Shown: positions 23,888 through 31,589 of the stretch, piece after piece | Numbering within the stretch: the stretch's first letter is position 1 | How the letters are laid out: each line of letters starts with the position of its first letter | Assembly (NCBI RefSeq): GCF_021190915.1 | Contig: NZ_JAIOAP010000009.1 | Span: forward strand, 1-64,000 | From: Cohnella silvisoli | Lineage (GTDB): Bacteria > Bacillota > Bacilli > Paenibacillales > Paenibacillaceae | Reading direction: 5' to 3' | Length of the DNA stretch: 64,000 bases | Program-made: the position numbers and the translations under genes | The notes under the pieces: model-generated | What the model was told of the DNA's origin: nothing | Databases searched by the model: none | The model's input: the letters and a program-made list of their open reading frames with translations, nothing else

Positions 23888-25618
23888 TTAGAATTTCAAC
23901 ACCGTTTTCGGATCCTTATTTTTCTCCGTGATAAGCTTCAGATAGTCATCCAATCCGGCCGATTTCATTTGTTTCAAAGCACTATCCAGCGTTTTTTGCG
24001 CTTCTTCCGTGCTTTTGCTGTAATAAGCTTTGATAAGACTATCGTTGTAGTTATCCAACGCTGCCTTCAATTCCGTACCTCTATCGAACTCGCCCAGGAA
24101 TGAAGTCGGCGTGTATGCGTCTCGAACTTCTGCATTTTTCCTTTGTTCCTTCCAATTCACGTATTCGGCAACGATATCCGCGCCTTTGCTCTTGCCTTGA
24201 TTCAACTTATCCGCCCAATTTTCTTCGCCGAAGTCGACGATATTATCATTATCCGTGCTGCCAAGTATATTGCCCCAGCTATTGCCTACGCCGTCAAACC
24301 CGAGTTTTTTCGCTTCATTAGGATCTTTTGCTTTCAAATCGAGTACTTCTTGTTTAACGAGCGGTTTGCCGTCTGCATCCAGTGTATAATCGCGGCCTTC
24401 AATGCCATATTTCCATAGCAGCTTGCCTTGCTTGCTCGCTAAGAAATCGGCGAATTTCATAATGTCTTCCGGATTTTTCGTCGTGGACGGAATGGCCCAT
24501 CCGGAATAACCGGATTTGAAATCGACTTTCATTTGCGTAGAGCCGTTGACGTCTTTGATCGGGCCGATCGGAAGATAGTGCACATCTTGGTTAAAGTCCT
24601 GCATGCTGTGCATATTGGCGATGATTCCCCATGAACCGTTTATTGCGCCTTCCGTAGCGCGACTCTCATCGATCGTGAAGAATTCCGGCTGCATTAGTTT
24701 TTCGCTCAGCAGCTTTTTAACGAATTCCACTTTTTTCATCGCGTAAGGCGTTTCTGCTTCATGGGTGATTTTCCCGTCTTTGTCTTGATTGATTCGTTGG
24801 TCATCGGCACCCCACTCCAAATCTTGGAATAATCTGCCGACCTCTGCGCCACCCCAGTAAGCAGGACCAATCGGCATTACGTCTTTGCCGTTGCTGTCTT
24901 TGAAGTTGCCCGCTTTGATTTTCTTAGCCAGATCATAGAGTTGATCCGTAGTCGTGATCGTACGAGGATCAATATTCAAAGCTTCTGCGATATCTTTGCG
25001 GATGAAGGGTCCGCCGACAATATTGGTCGAATAGCCGGCTTCGCGGTTAATGTTCATGTGGGCGAAGTAAGTCGATCCGTTGAATTCCGGACGGAACATA
25101 ACGCCATACTGCGTATCGATCGGCAAGAATCCTTTTTCCAAATACTTGCTGTATACTTTGGTATCTTTCATAAGAGGAGTCAGGTCCGTAAACATGCCTT
25201 CGCGTGCCGCTTTCAGTATTACCGGCATTTCCGGACGACCGCTGTTATTTAAGTAGAAGGCAATAAAGTCCGGTAAGTCGCCGGCTGCAAGTCCAGCCAC
25301 CAAGCCGTCAATGGAGTGATCGGCTTTCATGATTTGAATTTCAAAATCGATACCGGTCAGTTCTTTAACCTTAGCTTTAATCTCCGGGTTCATATCTTCG
25401 GTGTAATCGTCGGACCCCATGAACACTAGCCCTTTGATCTTCCGGTCGGCAATCCAAGTTGCCGGTTTACCTTCGGGAGCTACATTTCCCTTGCTGTCTG
25501 TTGCTGGCTCTTTCGTATTCGTCGAACTGCCATTCTTTGAATTGTTGCTTGTACAGCCAGAAATCAGTAAAACTACGAGAAGCGAAATTGTAAACAGTTT
25601 AATCCATTTCCTGTTCAT
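23888..25618 (-). CDS. extracellular solute-binding lipoprotein, LplA type
   Basis: 576 residues, longer than average binding proteins and typical of the LplA group. The signal peptide ends in the lipobox LLISGC (Cys about residue 22), followed by a Ser/Asn/Gly-rich linker. The mature part has the two-lobed layout with KAREGMFTDLTPLMKD and SGYSGWAIPSTTKNPEDIMKFADFL. It captures a sugar or related solute outside the membrane for the two flanking permeases. GGGGGAAATC precedes the ATG. A fucosidase, kinase and phosphoesterases downstream suggest a complex, perhaps phosphorylated, oligosaccharide, but the ligand is unknown. Confidence 0.93.
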   Translation of the reverse strand: MNRKWIKLFTISLLVVLLISGCTSNNSKNGSSTNTKEPATDSKGNVAPEGKPATWIADRKIKGLVFMGSDDYTEDMNPEIKAKVKELTGIDFEIQIMKADHSIDGLVAGLAAGDLPDFIAFYLNNSGRPEMPVILKAAREGMFTDLTPLMKDTKVYSKYLEKGFLPIDTQYGVMFRPEFNGSTYFAHMNINREAGYSTNIVGGPFIRKDIAEALNIDPRTITTTDQLYDLAKKIKAGNFKDSNGKDVMPIGPAYWGGAEVGRLFQDLEWGADDQRINQDKDGKITHEAETPYAMKKVEFVKKLLSEKLMQPEFFTIDESRATEGAINGSWGIIANMHSMQDFNQDVHYLPIGPIKDVNGSTQMKVDFKSGYSGWAIPSTTKNPEDIMKFADFLASKQGKLLWKYGIEGRDYTLDADGKPLVKQEVLDLKAKDPNEAKKLGFDGVGNSWGNILGSTDNDNIVDFGEENWADKLNQGKSKGADIVAEYVNWKEQRKNAEVRDAYTPTSFLGEFDRGTELKAALDNYNDSLIKAYYSKSTEEAQKTLDSALKQMKSAGLDDYLKLITEKNKDPKTVLKF

Positions 25619-25646
25619 GCGATTTCCCCCTACAACATTTTTATGA

Positions 25647-25719
25647 AAAACGCCAATTGACGTTTTACAACGAAGTGATGGCCATGCTGGTTGGATGTCC
25701 TACATGGTATCGTTACCAT
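25647..25719 (-). promoter_or_regulatory. hairpin and LacI-type palindrome between lplB and lplA
   Basis: ATGGTATCGTTACCAT at 25704-25719 is a near-perfect palindrome (one mismatch per half) related to the TGGTATCGATACCA site upstream of lplB, and it overlaps the lplB stop codon. At 25647-25666 AAAACGCC and GACGTTTT form a short stem 29 bp before the lplA start. Together they suggest separate control of the binding-protein gene. Confidence 0.5.
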
Positions 25720-26660
25720 AGAGAAGTCTCAGAAACGCGTCGCGAAATGCGGTTCGCAATAACGACCAGTATTAACCCGATCAAACCTTGCAGCATTCCG
25801 ACGGCGGTAGCGTATCCGTATTGGCCGCTTTGCAAGCCCGTTCGAATAATATAAGTGTCCAATATATCGGCAAGGTTCATGTTGCCAGGCGTCCGCAGCA
25901 GGTAGATCTGATCGAATCCGGCCGATAATATGTTGCCTAGCGATAAGATGAATAGAATAACGATCGTCGGCATAATGGAAGGGATCGTAATACTCCAAAT
26001 CTCTCGTAATTTGCCCGCCCCATCTATCTTGGCTGCTTCGTACATATCCGGATTAATACCTGAGATTGCCGCTAAATAAATGATGGAATCCCAGCCGATC
26101 GATTTCCATACATGGCTTCCAAACATAATCGTATAAAAGTATTTGGAATCCATCATGAAAAAGGTGCTGCCGTCTCCGCCCATATTCGAGATGACTTGAT
26201 TCAGCAAACCGTCGTCCGGAGCAAGAATCCGCTGAATCAGACCGACGACAATGACCCAGGAAAGGAAATGCGGCAAGTAAAGAATGCTTTGCGAAATGTT
26301 TCTGAACCATTTGTTGCGAATCTCATTAAACATCAGTGCCAGAATGATCGGAAACGGCAAGTAAAGAAACATCTTCATGCAGCTGATAATAAGCGTGTTT
26401 TTAATCAATTGCGCGCTTTGGTATGAATTAAAGAAGGTTTTGAAGTAATCTAAACCGACCCATGGACTCCCGGTAATCCCTTTGTTGAACTTGTATTCCT
26501 TAAAAGCCAGCAGCAGCCCGCCCATCGGAATGTAAGAAAAAATAATGAAGAACAAAATACACGGCAATAACATGAAGTACAAATAACGGTGCCGTAAAAT
26601 GCTTTTCCATAAAACGCTTCCACGATTATTCAGCTTCAGAGGCATTGTCGATTGCTTCAT
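25713..26660 (-). CDS. carbohydrate ABC transporter permease, LplB type
   Basis: An LplB-type permease with six membrane segments, GMLLPCILFFIIFSYIPMGG-like first segment, and the EAA loop MYEAAKIDGAGKLREIWSITIP. The frame is open up to 26738, but the ATG at 26660 (MKQSTMPLKLN, 315 residues) is preferred since AGAAGGTGAT is 8 bases upstream and family members start there. It is the first gene of the operon that ends with the fucosidase. An exact LacI-type palindrome lies 33-46 bp before the start. Confidence 0.92.
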   Translation of the reverse strand: MKQSTMPLKLNNRGSVLWKSILRHRYLYFMLLPCILFFIIFSYIPMGGLLLAFKEYKFNKGITGSPWVGLDYFKTFFNSYQSAQLIKNTLIISCMKMFLYLPFPIILALMFNEIRNKWFRNISQSILYLPHFLSWVIVVGLIQRILAPDDGLLNQVISNMGGDGSTFFMMDSKYFYTIMFGSHVWKSIGWDSIIYLAAISGINPDMYEAAKIDGAGKLREIWSITIPSIMPTIVILFILSLGNILSAGFDQIYLLRTPGNMNLADILDTYIIRTGLQSGQYGYATAVGMLQGLIGLILVVIANRISRRVSETSLW

Positions 26661-26692
26661 AAGACTGAAATCACCTTCTTTCCAGTACTGTA

Positions 26693-26706
26693 TGGTATCG
26701 ATACCA
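26693..26706. promoter_or_regulatory. LacI-type operator upstream of the lpl operon
   Basis: TGGTATCGATACCA is a perfect 14-bp palindrome with the central CG typical of LacI/GalR sites. It lies 33 bp before the permease ATG and is identical to the core of the palindrome at 20628-20643. Repression by the LacI protein at 20888-21910 is the simplest reading. Confidence 0.65.
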
Positions 26707-26738
26707 CAAATAGAACACACCTTGAAAATTGCTAACAA

Positions 26739-27012
26739 TCACCCTCTTAACGGAATACTAAACATGTCCTTCTACCTTCAGATGGGGTTGAACTCGTGTC
26801 GCGATTGCTTGAAGTGATCATATAATTTTAAAAATATTCCTACAAGGCATGAATGGTTAGTTAAAAGTAAATTCTCTGTTAAATTTAAACCTCCTTGTAG
26901 AGTCGATTGCATTGTTTTCTGGAAGCGTTACCATGTTAACTAGAAAAAAAGGCGCCGACTTCAAAGAAAGCGCTTACCATGACCCGATTATATCAAACCT
27001 TTTGTCTAAATG
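26739..27012 (-). promoter_or_regulatory. long leader/promoter region of the lpl operon
   Basis: No gene in these 274 bp. TGGAAGCGTTACCA at 26920-26933 fits the catabolite-repression (cre) consensus and also resembles the local LacI sites. CTACAAGG (26840-26847) and CCTTGTAG (26893-26900) are an 8-bp inverted pair 45 bp apart. On the minus strand the second arm overlaps AAGGAGG, a Shine-Dalgarno-like word with no start codon at normal spacing. A second weaker cre-like word, AAAGCGCTTACC, is at 26967-26978. Confidence 0.45.
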
Positions 27013-27786
27013 CTATAGCTTTTTTGATGCATTTATAAGTTCCATAAGAATCTTCGGTTCTCGCGTGGTGATGGCATCTACTTGGTGCCAAAGAAACCAT
27101 TCCATCGCCGGCCGATGGTTGATTGTATAAACCCAAACCAATAAACCGGAAGCATGCGCCCTATCGACTATCTCCGAGCGGCAAGTCAATCCGTTCATGT
27201 TGAGACCGGCATAGCCGCCTTCCTTCGCTTCACGGCAAATAGACTCCGCAAACTCATCGTATCGGTCCGAATGCTGCGAAGACAGCTCATCCGGCGTATT
27301 CAGCATCACTTGAATATCTGGATAACGCTCTGTGATGCGATCTGAACAGCCAGTAATGAAAACCCGCTTTTGCGCTCCGAACCGGCGTATAAGTCTAACT
27401 GTCGAATCAATGGCACCCGCCGTTTTTATATCCAAATTCAATATCATTCCGAGCGGATCCGATACTTGCAGAACATGCTCCAATGTCGCGATTTCATGCT
27501 CTTGATACACCGGATCGAGCAACGGCCGCACGTCGGGATGATTCAACTGTTCGTACGTATGCGTATAAAGATAGGGCGAATCGTCATGCAGTAAAATGGC
27601 TATGCCGTCATGGGTTACTCGAACATCGACTTCAACGACATCCGCGCCGAGATCAATGCCTTCAAGAAATGAAGCCATCGTATTGTCAGGATGAATTCCG
27701 CAGCCTGTATGGGCTGCTACCATCGTCGTACTCAATCGAAGTCGCCTCTTTCCGATAAATAAATGAATGATTGATTCCACTTTCAT
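27013..27786 (-). CDS. divergent glycerophosphodiester phosphodiesterase family protein
   Basis: 257 residues with the GDPD TIM-barrel pattern: VEVDVRVTHDG (the E-x-D metal pair), ILLHDDS (catalytic His) and VWVYTINHRPAMEWF. Three usually invariant positions differ: AHRG reads AHTG, ENT reads DNT, and the metal ligand glutamate in LNIEIK reads LNLDIKT. It may therefore have altered chemistry or specificity compared with UgpQ/GlpQ. It is cytoplasmic. The ATG at 27786 is 1 bp after the MgtC stop, and a TTG at 27735 with GAAAGAGGCG before it is an alternative start. It is last in the PHP-mgtC-GDPD operon. Confidence 0.82.
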   Translation of the reverse strand: MKVESIIHLFIGKRRLRLSTTMVAAHTGCGIHPDNTMASFLEGIDLGADVVEVDVRVTHDGIAILLHDDSPYLYTHTYEQLNHPDVRPLLDPVYQEHEIATLEHVLQVSDPLGMILNLDIKTAGAIDSTVRLIRRFGAQKRVFITGCSDRITERYPDIQVMLNTPDELSSQHSDRYDEFAESICREAKEGGYAGLNMNGLTCRSEIVDRAHASGLLVWVYTINHRPAMEWFLWHQVDAITTREPKILMELINASKKL

Positions 27787-27787
27787 T

Positions 27788-28516
27788 TTACGCCAATAAA
27801 CCTTCTGTTTCCAAACTAATGACCCCGTCCATATAAGCCAATGCGGCGATTGCTTCCTCGTAATTTTGTATTTTCTTTAACTTCAACTGAATTCGGATAA
27901 CCAAATGCCGATCGGTTTGTTGATCGCCCGCTTCGTCGTTTTCAACCGAAAGCTTATTGATTTGCAACCCGCTTCGATTCAAGTGCGCCAATACGAGATT
28001 GAGGCCCGACGACGTTTTTTCCATTTTGATTAACAACTCGCGCACCTTTTTCGTTCGGGAGAACAGCTTCTCTACTTTGTTTAATACAAACAAACTTATC
28101 ACCACCAGGAAGGTCGCTATGAACGCTCCATAATAAAACCCGGCTCCGGCTGCGAGTCCAATTGCCGCCGACACCCATAACGAAGCGGCAGTCGTTAACC
28201 CGGATACTCCAAGACCCGTCCGCATGATGGTGCCCGCGCCAAGAAACCCGATGCCGCTGATCACTTGCGCAGCCAATCGCGCCGGATCCAAGCGAACATT
28301 CGGTTCCGCGGCGAATTCGGAAAACCCGTACATCGATAATAGGACAATGATTGCAGAACCTAAGCAAACAAGAATATGCGTTCGAAAACCCGCGGAATGC
28401 CCGCCAAGCTCTCTTTCCAGACCGATCAACCCGCCTAACGCCAGCGCCAACAACAGTCTAAGCGTCATCTCGGTAAAGCTTATGTGCCATACGGTTGGAT
28501 CATATATAAGTCCCAT
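27788..28516 (-). CDS. MgtC/SapB-family membrane protein
   Basis: 242 residues. The N-terminal MgtC domain has about five membrane segments with the family motifs LLLALALGGLIGLERE, AGFRTHILVCLGSA and ISGIGFLGAGTIMR, then LTTAASLWVSAAIGLAAG. About 80 C-terminal cytoplasmic residues form an ACT-like domain (VLAHLNRSGLQINKLSVEN). MgtC proteins are linked to growth in low magnesium and to phosphate/ATP balance. It lies between a PHP phosphatase and a GDPD-like gene, 6 bp after the first and 1 bp before the second, so all three are co-transcribed. Confidence 0.92.
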   Translation of the reverse strand: MGLIYDPTVWHISFTEMTLRLLLALALGGLIGLERELGGHSAGFRTHILVCLGSAIIVLLSMYGFSEFAAEPNVRLDPARLAAQVISGIGFLGAGTIMRTGLGVSGLTTAASLWVSAAIGLAAGAGFYYGAFIATFLVVISLFVLNKVEKLFSRTKKVRELLIKMEKTSSGLNLVLAHLNRSGLQINKLSVENDEAGDQQTDRHLVIRIQLKLKKIQNYEEAIAALAYMDGVISLETEGLLA

Positions 28517-28522
28517 TGTGCC

Positions 28523-29524
28523 TCATCCTTTTAACGGCAATGATTTACGTACCCCTCTTTCGAAATAAACGACTTCTTTATAACCCGCTTCACCGGCAAG
28601 TTCGGCGGCTTGATCCAACATCGTACCGATATCATCCGGAAAATGAGAATCGGAACTTAATGTGATGGGAACGCCATGTTGATGAAGTATATGCAGAAAC
28701 GCCGGGCTCGGGCACATTTCCTTGACCGGATAACGATAGGCTAGGCCAGTGTTGATTTCCGATGCCACGTCCGCGGCTTTCATTGCCATTGCCACCTCCT
28801 CGTACATGGGCAGCAATGAAGCTTCCTCCGGTCGATAGTTGAACACCTTCAAATTGTCCGGATGGGCAATGATATCGAACAAATCGCAACGAATGGCGCC
28901 CAATAAGTGATCGAACAGCTTGCGGTACATGGCGACAAGGTCCTGTCCCTCGAACAGCTCTTTCGTCTGCGGATTATCGAAGCCCCACCCTTCTATAAAA
29001 TGCACGGATCCGATCACATAATCTAGTTCATATCGGCTCAGAAGATCGCCTAACTCTTGCTCTCCACCGGGAAAATAGTCGGCTTCGACGCCAAGAGAAA
29101 TCGGGTGACCGTCTCGCTGAGCCTGTCGGACGACCGCCAAATACGGTTCGATGGAACCGATACATACCCGATCGAGCCAATATTGCTGCAATTGCCCTAA
29201 TTCGGAGTCGTCGACGATCATATGCTTTTCGTAATAGCCTAGAAACTCGGTAAAACGATACAAATGATCCACGATGCCGAACTTTTGGATGCCTTGCCGT
29301 TTGCCCCGTTCGAGATAGTGGGATAACCATTGCTGGGTAAAACAGCCTTGCTCCAACCGCTCAGTCAGCTTTTGATTCATTTCTTCGATCCACTCCAAGG
29401 AGTGGCGGCGGGCGTGGAAGCCTTGACGATCATCCTCGATCGTCTCGATGGCTTTAGCCGTCCGTCTAAGCCAATCGATAGAATAAGGGCCTTCCTCCAA
29501 ATGAAAATGAAAATCGACGATCAT
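28523..29524 (-). CDS. PHP-domain phosphatase, histidinol-phosphatase-like
   Basis: 333 residues from the ATG at 29524 (MIVDFHFHLEEG), chosen over the longer frame to 29617 because GGAGG is 13 bases upstream and the PHP motif DFHFH belongs at the N-terminus. Other metal-site segments are FGIVDH, GVEADYF, VIGSVHF, DIIAHPD and LSSDSHFPDD, as in HisK-type histidinol phosphatases. There are no histidine-biosynthesis genes nearby, so another phosphomonoester is likely. It is first in the operon with mgtC and the divergent GDPD. A LacI/cre-like site lies 25 bp upstream of the start. Confidence 0.88.
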   Translation of the reverse strand: MIVDFHFHLEEGPYSIDWLRRTAKAIETIEDDRQGFHARRHSLEWIEEMNQKLTERLEQGCFTQQWLSHYLERGKRQGIQKFGIVDHLYRFTEFLGYYEKHMIVDDSELGQLQQYWLDRVCIGSIEPYLAVVRQAQRDGHPISLGVEADYFPGGEQELGDLLSRYELDYVIGSVHFIEGWGFDNPQTKELFEGQDLVAMYRKLFDHLLGAIRCDLFDIIAHPDNLKVFNYRPEEASLLPMYEEVAMAMKAADVASEINTGLAYRYPVKEMCPSPAFLHILHQHGVPITLSSDSHFPDDIGTMLDQAAELAGEAGYKEVVYFERGVRKSLPLKG

Positions 29525-29548
29525 GTTCGTGTTTGCCTCCTTGCATTC

Positions 29549-29562
29549 TGGTATCGCTTCCA
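29549..29562. promoter_or_regulatory. LacI/cre-like site upstream of the PHP-mgtC-GDPD operon
   Basis: TGGTATCGCTTCCA matches TGGTATCGATACCA at 12 of 14 positions. Read on the other strand (TGGAAGCGATACCA) it matches the site at 26920-26933 at 13 of 14 and fits the cre consensus. It ends about 25 bp from the start codon. Confidence 0.5.
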
Positions 29563-29580
29563 TATTACCACATATATAAG

Positions 29581-29630
29581 AACTGGTGAGCTTTATCTTG
29601 GAATAAATCCAAGACAAAAGCTCACCAGTT
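29581..29630 (-). terminator. terminator at the end of the iol operon and lacI
   Basis: AACTGGTGAGCTTT (29581-29594) pairs with AAAGCTCACCAGTT (29617-29630), with an inner stem TCTTGGA/TCCAAGA. It lies just past the lacI stop at 29644. Confidence 0.75.
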
Positions 29631-29643
29631 TCAATCCGATTGT

Positions 29644-30654
29644 CTATGCTTGGAGCTCTGCCGTCGATTGCCTGACGATAAGCTCAGGTTCAAGTACCGT
29701 TCTCACCGGATCAGGCTGTTGGACCTTCTGTTTCCCGAGAATAAGGTCGACGACCAGGTTTCCCATCTGCTCCGTAGGCTGGGCAATCGTGGTCAATTGA
29801 GGATCCGTAACCGTTGTTAATATCGTATTGTCAAACCCGACGATGGAGAGGTCCGCCGGAACGCGAACGCCCATTTCCTTCGCTGCTTGAAGCGCACCGA
29901 TCGCCAGCAGGTCGTTGCAGCAAAATATCGCCGTCGGCCGCTCGGCATAACGCATCAGCTCGGCCGCATTCCGTTTGCCCTCTTGAATCAAGTCGCGGCC
30001 GCTTGCCTTCACCAAATACTCCGGCAGCTCCAAACCCGCTTCCGTCATCTGGTCGCGAAAGCCGCGGATCCGTTCAAGCGAACTCGTGACTTTGCGATGT
30101 TCGGAAAGAACGGCTAATCGGGAGTGACCGAGATCAAGGAGATGGCGGGCTGCCATGCGGCCGCCCGCATAATCGTCCACGATAACGGCGTCTATACGGC
30201 CTCCCGGCAGTTCTCGGGCGATCATAGCAACTGGTATAGACTTGGCCACGATGGACTCCACCAACTCGCGGTCAACTATTCCCGTACCGATAATGATGCC
30301 ATCTACGCTTTTCTGCTGAAGCAGGGACAAGTACCGACCCACCCGTTCATCGTCGTTATCCGTGCTGCAAATAACGAGACTATACCCGTGATGATGTCCC
30401 CTATCTTCCACGGCACGGGCAATTTCGGCGAAAAAAGGGTTGGAAATGTCCGGCACTAGCAAGCCGAGCGTGAAAGTGTTCTTGCCGGTCAGCGCGGTGG
30501 CGATGAAGCTCGGCTTATAGTTAAGCCTTTCCATGACGCGGATGATTTCCGCGCGGCGCTCCCCGCTGATTTTCCCTTTGCCGTTAATGACCTGAGATAC
30601 CGCGGCGATCGATACTCCGGCTTCGCGGGCTACATCATATATGGTTGCCTTCAT
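29644..30654 (-). CDS. LacI/GalR-family regulator at the end of the inositol operon
   Basis: 336 residues. The headpiece ATIYDVAREAGVSIAAVSQVINGKG has the LacI helix-turn-helix but Ala-Ala in place of the more common Thr-Thr or Ser-Thr. The effector domain ends in IFCCNDLLAIGALQAAKEMG and DLSIVGFDNT. It follows iolB by 98 bp on the same strand and takes the place of the DeoR-type IolR used in Bacillus subtilis. The repeated TTAAGCGC palindromes in the iolD promoter are the probable targets. No site of that type was seen before this gene itself. Confidence 0.9.
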   Translation of the reverse strand: MKATIYDVAREAGVSIAAVSQVINGKGKISGERRAEIIRVMERLNYKPSFIATALTGKNTFTLGLLVPDISNPFFAEIARAVEDRGHHHGYSLVICSTDNDDERVGRYLSLLQQKSVDGIIIGTGIVDRELVESIVAKSIPVAMIARELPGGRIDAVIVDDYAGGRMAARHLLDLGHSRLAVLSEHRKVTSSLERIRGFRDQMTEAGLELPEYLVKASGRDLIQEGKRNAAELMRYAERPTAIFCCNDLLAIGALQAAKEMGVRVPADLSIVGFDNTILTTVTDPQLTTIAQPTEQMGNLVVDLILGKQKVQQPDPVRTVLEPELIVRQSTAELQA

Positions 30655-30752
30655 CTTCGTTCCCCGCTTGTCGATTCATACCCGATTAGGGATGATTATT
30701 CACTTTATTATGAAGAGGCGGGAACAAAGTTGCAATACAATATCGTTGCCTG

Positions 30753-31568
30753 CTATTCGCCTGGTTTCTTCATAATCCATGCGTGCTCCGGATCGTTGTG
30801 GAATTTCCACGTCCGGGTCGGACCCGCCATTACGTTCAGGTAGTAACAATCGTAACCCGGCGGCGCGGAAACGGGATGATACCCTCGGGGCACCAGCACG
30901 GCTTGCCCGTCCTTCACGATTAACGTCTCGTCCAGAGAGCGGTCATCGGTATAAACCCGCTGCATGGCAAACCCCGTCTCCGGTTGAATACGGAAATAAT
31001 AGGTTTCCTCCAGCAGCGATTCATCGGGAAGCGCGTCGCGATCATGCTTGTGGGGAGGATAGCTGGACCAATGCCCATTAGGCGTAAATACCTCTACCAC
31101 TAGAAGACTGTCCGCGGGTTCCTGCTCCGGCAAAATGTTATGAATCCGACGCTCGATGTTACCGTAGCCTCGCGTCTCTACGCCGACCTGTTCCGGCGCG
31201 ATTAGCCGCGCCGGATAATTGCCCCGGCCCGGAGCGGAACAAACGGCTAATTCCACTACCGTAAGCGCACGAACCTCGAACCTATCGTCATTGGGCACAT
31301 AGACCGAATAGGGAGGGGTCCGTTCGAATACGTTCATCCGCTGTCCAATGTTCCGCCACTGTTCCGTGCGGGTTTGGACATCCATTTTCCCGCTGAGCAG
31401 AACGAGACACATCTCTAATTGACCGGTTTCAAGCTGAAAGCTTTGACCCGAGGCAAGACGAATAACTTGGAACCCGACATAACTCCAACCAGCCGTTTCC
31501 GGCGTAATATTCATCAGACTTCCATCGCGGTCAGGTATAGCTGCAGGTGCTACGATCAGTTGCGACAT
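30753..31568 (-). CDS. iolB: 5-deoxy-glucuronate isomerase
   Basis: 271 residues, a bicupin of the KduI/IolB family. Metal-site segments include SSYPPHKHDRDALPDESLLEE and GYHPVSAPPGYDCYYLNVMAG, the IolB signature near the C-terminus. It converts 5-deoxy-D-glucuronate to 2-deoxy-5-keto-D-gluconate, the step before IolC. GGAGGAAAG precedes the ATG at 31568, 21 bp after the iolG stop. Complete and probably functional. Confidence 0.95.
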   Translation of the reverse strand: MSQLIVAPAAIPDRDGSLMNITPETAGWSYVGFQVIRLASGQSFQLETGQLEMCLVLLSGKMDVQTRTEQWRNIGQRMNVFERTPPYSVYVPNDDRFEVRALTVVELAVCSAPGRGNYPARLIAPEQVGVETRGYGNIERRIHNILPEQEPADSLLVVEVFTPNGHWSSYPPHKHDRDALPDESLLEETYYFRIQPETGFAMQRVYTDDRSLDETLIVKDGQAVLVPRGYHPVSAPPGYDCYYLNVMAGPTRTWKFHNDPEHAWIMKKPGE

Positions 31569-31589
31569 GGCTGCTTTCCTCCTTCCGAT

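Noticed and set aside
26965..26979. Second strong cre site at AAAGCGCTTACC
   Set aside because: Two consensus mismatches; recorded only as weak within the leader region.
28523..29524. Histidinol phosphatase of histidine biosynthesis (hisK)
   Set aside because: Fold fits, but no histidine-biosynthesis genes are nearby and the operon partners are MgtC and a GDPD-like protein.
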